A DNA stretch of 64,000 nt from the NCBI RefSeq assembly GCF_006385595.1, contig NZ_CP041046.1, positions 2,666,001-2,730,000 on the forward strand. The letters run 5' to 3'. A model generated the notes under the pieces. It was not told the DNA's origin. It worked only from the letters and a program-made list of their open reading frames with translations, and did not search any database. A program made the translations under genes and the position numbers. Below are positions 61,501 to 64,000 of this stretch, in pieces. The DNA is from Luteibacter pinisoli. GTDB lineage: Bacteria; Pseudomonadota; Gammaproteobacteria; Xanthomonadales; Rhodanobacteraceae. Every line of letters begins with the position of its first letter. Position 1 is the first letter of the stretch.

Positions 61501-64000
61501 TGAACGTATTGGTGCCATTGAGTGTGAGCGTGTTGGCGCCGTTCTTCGTCAGGCTGCCCGTGCCACCGATCGTGCCACCCAGTGTCAGGTTGTTGCTGCC
61601 CGACAGGGTGAGATTGGCTCCGAGGTTGACGTTGTTCGCGAGCGTGTAGGCGGCGGACGTATCGAGCGTGCTGGCACCACTGACGGTCAGCGTGCCGGTA
61701 CCTAATGCGCCGGCGTTGCCAAGTACGAGGCCACCGGCGCTCAGATTGACGCCACCGCCGAAGGTATTCGCGCCGGTAAGCAGGGTGGTGCCGGAACCCG
61801 CCTTCACCAGGCCACCGGTTGCCGTGCCGGTGATCGTGCTGCCCACCGTCTGGTTAGTGGCGTCACCGAACGTAAGCACGTTGCCGCCCAGCGCCACCGT
61901 GCTGCCGGCGACGCCGGAGAGTGCGCCGATGGTCTGGTTACCCGCGGCAGAGATATCGAACACGCTACCCACGCCACTGAGGGTGACCGCGTTGTTCGCG
62001 GCAAGGTGGCCACCGGCACCGATGCCCACCGTGCCCGCGGCGATATCGAGGCCACCCGTGAAGGTGTTCGCGCCGTTGAGCGTGAGCGTCGAGGCGCCAT
62101 TCTTCACAAGGCCGCCGGCGCCCGAGATGACGCCGTTGAAGGTGAGCGGTTGGCCGCCCAGCACGTTGAGCGATGCGCCACCGTTGAGTGTCACGTTGTT
62201 CGCGAGCGTGCGCGTGGCGCTGCCGTCGATGGTCCCGGCACCATTGACGGTAAGCGTGCCCGCACCCAGTGCGGCGTCGTTACCCAGCAGCAGGCCACCG
62301 GCATTGAGGGTGACGCCACCGCCAAAGGTGTTCGCACCGTTGAGGGTCAGTTGCGAAGCGCCATTCTTGATCAACGCGCCGGCGCCGCCGATCACGCCGT
62401 TGAACACCAGCGGCTGGCCGCCGAGCAGTTTCAGGGAGGCGCCGGTGCCCAGATTGACCGCATTCGTGAGGGTCAGGCCGGTGGTCCCGTCCAGGGTGAC
62501 ACCAGCACCCCCCACGGAGAGCGCGCCCGGGCCCAGCGCGTTGCTATTGTCCAGCAGCAGGCCACCCCCATTGAGCGCGACGCCCCCGGTGAACAGGTTG
62601 ATACCCGCCAGCCTCTGCACGCCGGTACCCTGCTTCACGAGACCGCCGGTGCCGGTGAACACCCCGGAATACGTCGTGTTGCCGATACCGTTAAGCGTGA
62701 GCGTATGCGCGCCCAGGTTGACGTTGCCCGCCCCCGCGATGGAACCGATGGTCTGGTTCGCCGCCGCCGACAGATCCATGCTGGTGCCCGCACCCAGCGA
62801 CACGGCACCCGTGGGCGAGAGCGAGCCGCCAGCGCCCACGGCCAGCGCGCCACCGGTGACACCAAGGGAGCCCGTGAGGGAACTGGCGCCGTTGAGAGTG
62901 AGCGTGCCTGCCCCGCTCTTCACCACGTTGCCCGCGCCCGAAAGCGATCCGTTGAGCGTCAGCGCCTGGCTGCCCAGCAGGTTGAGCTGGCCCGCATTGA
63001 CGACCACGTTGTTGGCCAGGCTAAACGGCGCCGTGGTATCGAGCGAAGCCGTGGCGCCCACCGTCAACGTGCCCGCACCGAGCGCACCCGCATTGCTGAG
63101 CAACAGGCCGCCGGCGTTGAGGTTCACGCCGCCACTGAAAAGGTTGGCGCCGCCGAGCGTCACGATGCCCGTATTGGCGATGGTAAGGCCGCCTGCGCCG
63201 CTGATGACGCCGTTCATCCCGAACGCTGTCGTGCCGCCCAGCGTAAGGCGGCCGGTGTTCAACGAAACGTTGTTCGCCAGCGTGAGGCCGCCAGCCGATG
63301 CCGCGATCGTGCCGCCATTGGCGTTCAGCGTGCCAGGCCCGAACGCACCCGCATTGTTGAAGTTGACGAGGCCATCGTTGATCGTGGTGTCGGACAGCGC
63401 GACCGCACCGAGCAGGTTCCACGTACCGCTGTTCACCCGCAGGTGCTGGAAGTGGATGTATTGCGCGGCATCGATGGTGGTGGGCGTACCGGTCGTGCCC
63501 GATCCTGGCGTAAGGACATCGTTCTGCAGCACGAGGAAGTTGTTGAGGCCCGTGCCCGAACCGCCATCGACGATGCCCTTGCCGCTGAGGTTCACGCTGA
63601 CCGTCACCAGGTTCAGGACGTTGAGCGAAAGGCCTTCCGCGAGGACGCTAGATCCCGATACCGCGGTGAAGGTGTTGCCGGTGGCGGTATCGCCCAGGTT
63701 GACGCTGCCACTGATGGTGCCGGCATTGATGAACGAATTGCCCTGCCCGGCCGTCAGCGACGGCGCGAAACCGATGCGCCCACGGATATAACCCGTGTTG
63801 GTCATGTTGGTCCGCGCGCCGCCGTAAGAGACGACGGCCGGCGCATCCGACGTGTTGAGCAGGCCAATGCCCAGCACGTTCATGTCGATCGTGCCGTTGT
63901 TGGTGATGTTGGTGGTGCCACCCGTGCCGTTCTGGGCGAGGATGGCCTGGCCGCCGACGCCCAACAGGGATCCCAGGTTGACGAGACCCTTGATCGTCCC
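52583..64000 (-). CDS. Giant autotransporter (PATR repeats), N-terminus outside window
   Basis: The frame is open to the right edge: the window holds the last roughly 3805 residues. The passenger consists of about 30 units of the type TLNGANTFSGGVTLNAGGLL / ALGAGGSLASTGAVNL, spaced 65-95 residues apart; these are PATR (passenger-associated transport repeat) beta-helix turns. The C-terminal 280 residues form the outer-membrane barrel: WAEPYTSSSDL, GTDTDFGSDLRAGVHANFAN, GLASYGWHNGD, FVGAYYSKVKYDSF, ending GVRWSF with a terminal Phe. Type Va secretion would thread the passenger through the barrel. Such proteins act in adhesion, aggregation or biofilm. The signal peptide lies outside the window. 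The hairpin repeat downstream may terminate it. Confidence 0.95.
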   Translation of the reverse strand, partial: GTIKGLVNLGSLLGVGGQAILAQNGTGGTTNITNNGTIDMNVLGIGLLNTSDAPAVVSYGGARTNMTNTGYIRGRIGFAPSLTAGQGNSFINAGTISGSVNLGDTATGNTFTAVSGSSVLAEGLSLNVLNLVTVSVNLSGKGIVDGGSGTGLNNFLVLQNDVLTPGSGTTGTPTTIDAAQYIHFQHLRVNSGTWNLLGAVALSDTTINDGLVNFNNAGAFGPGTLNANGGTIAASAGGLTLANNVSLNTGRLTLGGTTAFGMNGVISGAGGLTIANTGIVTLGGANLFSGGVNLNAGGLLLSNAGALGAGTLTVGATASLDTTAPFSLANNVVVNAGQLNLLGSQALTLNGSLSGAGNVVKSGAGTLTLNGASSLTGSLGVTGGALAVGAGGSLSPTGAVSLGAGTSMDLSAAANQTIGSIAGAGNVNLGAHTLTLNGIGNTTYSGVFTGTGGLVKQGTGVQRLAGINLFTGGVALNGGGLLLDNSNALGPGALSVGGAGVTLDGTTGLTLTNAVNLGTGASLKLLGGQPLVFNGVIGGAGALIKNGASQLTLNGANTFGGGVTLNAGGLLLGNDAALGAGTLTVNGAGTIDGSATRTLANNVTLNGGASLNVLGGQPLTFNGVISGAGGLVKNGASTLTLNGANTFTGGLDIAAGTVGIGAGGHLAANNAVTLSGVGSVFDISAAGNQTIGALSGVAGSTVALGGNVLTFGDATNQTVGSTITGTATGGLVKAGSGTTLLTGANTFGGGVNLSAGGLVLGNAGALGTGTLTVSGASTLDTSAAYTLANNVNLGANLTLSGSNNLTLGGTIGGTGSLTKNGANTLTLNGTNTFSGGVNLNAGTLGLGNSNALGTGVLNVGGNATLASTAALNLANNVNLGTGATLALPGAQNLTLGGVIGGSGALSKNGASLLTLNGANTFSGGVNLTGGGLLLGNNTALGTGALTVNGAVTLDNSAALSVGNTVNVLGGGTLSVAGNQTLALGGTIAGTGNVVKNGPSTLTLSGANTFTGGVNLNAGGLVLGNANALGVGGALNVGGNATLDASTALAVGNTVNVGTGANLDVLGTNALTLAGAVNGAGSLTKDGPSTLTLGGVNGYTGGTTINGGTLALGAGAKLAAAGSVNLAGAGGIFDISGAGANQTVGALSGAAGSTLALGGNALAFGNGTNTTLNSTVTGTGGLVKAGTGVVTLGGASTFSGGLALNAGGLVVGNNNALGSGSLTVAGASTLDSNGPIALANNIALNAGLTVLGNNALTLDGVLSGAGSLTKNGAATLTLNGINTYTGGTLVNTGTLALGAGASLASTGTVNLLAGTTLDLSAGNGAQQIGTLLGSGIVNLGANTITLGSATDGTFAGSVGGTGGLIKVGTGTETLTGTNAYTGGTLINAGTLAIGAGGSLASTGAVTLTGPGTGFDISAGGNQAIGVLNGVTGSTVTLGGSTLILGGVANGAYDGVMAGTGALVKNGLGTQELGGANTFSGGVTLNAGGLLVGNNGALGTGALTVAGSGSLDASTAVTLNNNVALGSGNTLDLLGSNAMTLAGTVSGAGGLVKDGAATVTLTGANTYTGGTTINGGTLALGAGGKLAATGDVDLAVAGAAFDISGSGANQTIGSLSGVAGTTVGLGAQTLTFGNATDRTYAGAITGTGGIVKVGTGVQTLSGASTYSGGTLLNAGGLIVGNNSALGTGALTVGGLATLDSNGPVTLANNVALNAGLTVLGNNALTLSGVISGAGGLTKNGAATLTLTGANTYTGGTSVNAGTLALGAGGSLSTAGTVNLATGATLDISGGSGTQSVGALTGTGTVALGANTVALGGAGNGSFGGVIDGTGGVVKQGAGTQTLTGASTYTGGTTINAGTLALGAGGSLASTGAVNLAAPGTVFDISGGGSQAIGALNGVAGSAVSLGGNALTLGGVGNATYNGTIGGTGGVVKDGAGVQVLGGTNTYTGGTTINDGTLALGAGGSLAATGDVNLTTAGAGFDVSASGANQTIGSLSGVGGTTVNLGGQSLAFGNVTDRAFDGVISGTGGLVKIGSGTEELGGANTFSGGITLIAGGLNVSNDAALGTGALTVAGASTLDSTAPVTLANNMVLNANLTVAGSNNLTLDGTLAGTGALIKNGNALLTLNGANTYTGETQINAGTLALGGNASLYAGGIVYLADGAVFDLSAGNGTQTFGTLIGSGLVNIGGNNIDVGGPADGTFSGSIGGTGSLTKVGTGTETLTGTNTYTGGTFIDEGTLAIGAGGSLAANGAVTLTAPGTGFDISAADPQVIGVLNGVAGSNVTLGGNALTLAGVANGAYDGVIVGTGSLVKSGASVQELGGANTFSGGVTLNAGGLLLGDDGALGTGTLSVAGNATLDTNKALNVSNDVDIAAGTTLDLLGSNAVTFGGVFSGAGGLVKDGVSTVTLTNANTYSGGTTVNSGTLAIGAGGSLSDTGPLNLAGTGTFDISGAGGTQTVGSLGGTAGTNVTLGGNSLALGGATDNAYNGVITGSGGVIKDGAGVQTLNGANTFTGGVTLNAGGLVVGNDAALGTGSLTVGGASTLDSNTAVTLANNVVLNAGLDVLGTNNMILNGDISGTGSLSKEGAATLTLNGTNTYTGGTYINAGTLALGAGASLASSGVVNLASGATFDLSAGNGTQQFGTLVGSGTVNLGDNALVVGGPTDGTFGGSIAGTGSLTKVGTGTETLTGANTYTGGTFIDAGILAIGAGGSLSPNGAVTLNAAGTGFDISGATSPQTIGSLAGVAGSNVTLGANALVLGGVGNASYDGTISGTGSLVKNGAGVQALGGPNTFSGGVTLNAGTLVVGNNASLGTGALTVGGASTLDASAPVTLANDVALNAGLTVAGSNDTTLAGVISGTGSLTKNGAATLTLTGADTHTGGTTINAGTLAIGAGGSLSPDGAVNLAGTGTFDISAGGNQSVATLGGVAGSNVALGGNTLTLGGATDATLNSTISGTGGLVKNGAANLTLGGANLFSGGVTLNAGGLVLGNDQALGTGTLTVGGPASLGSVGALTLANDIALNADLNTTGDDPLTLNGDISGAGRLFKVNLKVLTLNGNNTYTGGTTVSGGTVVVGNNNALGTGDLAIDGATLQAGTTVTLPNAVSVGSNGVTVDGANDLTLDGALSGSGGLDKEGTGSLTLGGSLADYTGGLTVNGGTLTAIESYTGAVSVGAGATATFNGPANDITAGGPVAGTLNLGGGDLNVTYGNLPGITGTVNGNADATLNITGSGEGSLANGVFNGIGNLNVDAGTLAIGTGTNVTFAGGTTIGGNLVVNGTLGGPVTVGNGGGVAGGGTITGPVTVDSGTVAPGGIPGGTGAAADNGTPGTTLTTGGLSQTGNSRTVIRITSHGTSDHIASNGPTTVGGTLVTTPTGGGTFGPSSTYTVVTSSTPINGSYGSVVKGDLPFLDEGVSTVGNNVIVTLTQAGTGGPVTPGGEGVGFDQFPGLSTNQHSVATALQHAAASGNDVLPTLLGDLRGLRSAQVNGAFESLTGETYASAAQAELTGQSQYQDSVFYRLKLERDTGEKGTAVWAEPYTSSSDLASSANVAQTDYRIHGIIVGTDTDFGSDLRAGVHANFANARTEVHSRGDYTDVDQAAIGLHALYFNDKQFWVEGLASYGWHNGDSHRRINVGGFTPEARGDYDGKSTNAAIESGFRFNLGSAMHLEPFVGAYYSKVKYDSFTEKGAGDADLKVGKASADSLQYGAGLRLSGDIDLGVANTKLHPIAMVRYLHNTKDDISTVNNSFAGLPTDSFTVEGSRPMRNHWQGAVGASFDITPAASTFVYYSTDRGGHTRSDAVNLGVRWSF
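54540..63290 (-). repeat. PATR repeat array within the autotransporter
   Basis: Tandem coding repeats, two alternating flavours. One has ANTFSGGVTLNAGGLLLGN followed by a DAALGTGTLTV strand and an LDSxxPVTLANNV strand. The other has NTYTGGTTINAGTLALGAGG followed by a FDISGxGNQTIGxLxGVAGS strand. About 30 copies, diverged at the DNA level but near-identical over short stretches, so recombination between them could change repeat number. Confidence 0.8.

Noticed and set aside
54540..63290. CRISPR array
   Set aside because: The repeats are coding, variable in length and diverged at the DNA level, with no fixed repeat-spacer pattern and no cas genes.
53627..63791. Long plus-strand ORFs (up to about 930 codons) opposite the autotransporter
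   Set aside because: They mirror the repetitive high-GC coding sequence of the minus strand, have Pro/Val/Ser- or Arg/Ala-rich low-complexity products, and no ribosome sites or domains.

Overview
The window is a 64-kb, high-GC bacterial chromosome segment. The trxB, ftsK, lolA, rarA, serS block is a gammaproteobacterial arrangement. The giant PATR-type autotransporter, the GTAGGAGC-type hairpin repeats and the Oar-like domain fit a Xanthomonadales member, most likely Rhodanobacteraceae (Luteibacter/Dyella-like). That placement is an inference from gene content; no rRNA or marker comparison was possible.

Positions 1-14622 are an integrated mobilizable element whose left end lies outside the window. 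It ends at a tRNA-Ser(UGA) gene next to a tyrosine recombinase and carries a MobA/MobL relaxase but no type IV secretion genes within view. Directly downstream of the relaxase is a paralogue of the same fold that has lost the catalytic Tyr and two of the three metal-binding His. The cargo is mostly unrecognised and arranged in convergent pairs: a HEPN-like protein, a lipoprotein, two small membrane proteins, a DUF6602/PD-(D/E)XK-like protein, a SAM-methyltransferase-like protein, a YciI-like protein and several orphans. A 16-bp motif recurs at three upstream sites. A second, 3'-truncated tRNA-Ser copy lies between the element and serS.

Positions 14908-24874 hold serS, then an accessory block: an aromatic-type FAD monooxygenase, arsR-arsC divergent from arsH (no arsenite pump in view), two glutathione S-transferases, a TetR repressor with two matching operators, a membrane protein, a frameshifted AraC gene and a secreted M3-like metallopeptidase.

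Positions 24881-43302 are largely housekeeping: rarA, DUF3999 and DUF2339 envelope proteins, lolA, ftsK, ald, divergent trxB, an acyltransferase-like gene coupled to aat (N-end rule), an RluA-type pseudouridine synthase coupled to an MFS exporter, an HDOD protein and a lipoprotein.

Positions 43346-52442 carry a membrane-anchored Mrr-like protein lacking the catalytic Lys, a translationally coupled xfp-ackA phosphoketolase pathway, class I fumarase, a periplasmic thioredoxin-like protein, a PadR regulator (YqjI/NfeR type) with a striking inverted-repeat operator coupled to a siderophore-interacting ferric reductase, and a secreted bulb-lectin-like protein. From 52583 to the right edge one reading frame encodes the C-terminal 3.8 thousand residues of a giant autotransporter built from about 30 repeats and ending in an outer-membrane beta-barrel; its N-terminus is outside the window.
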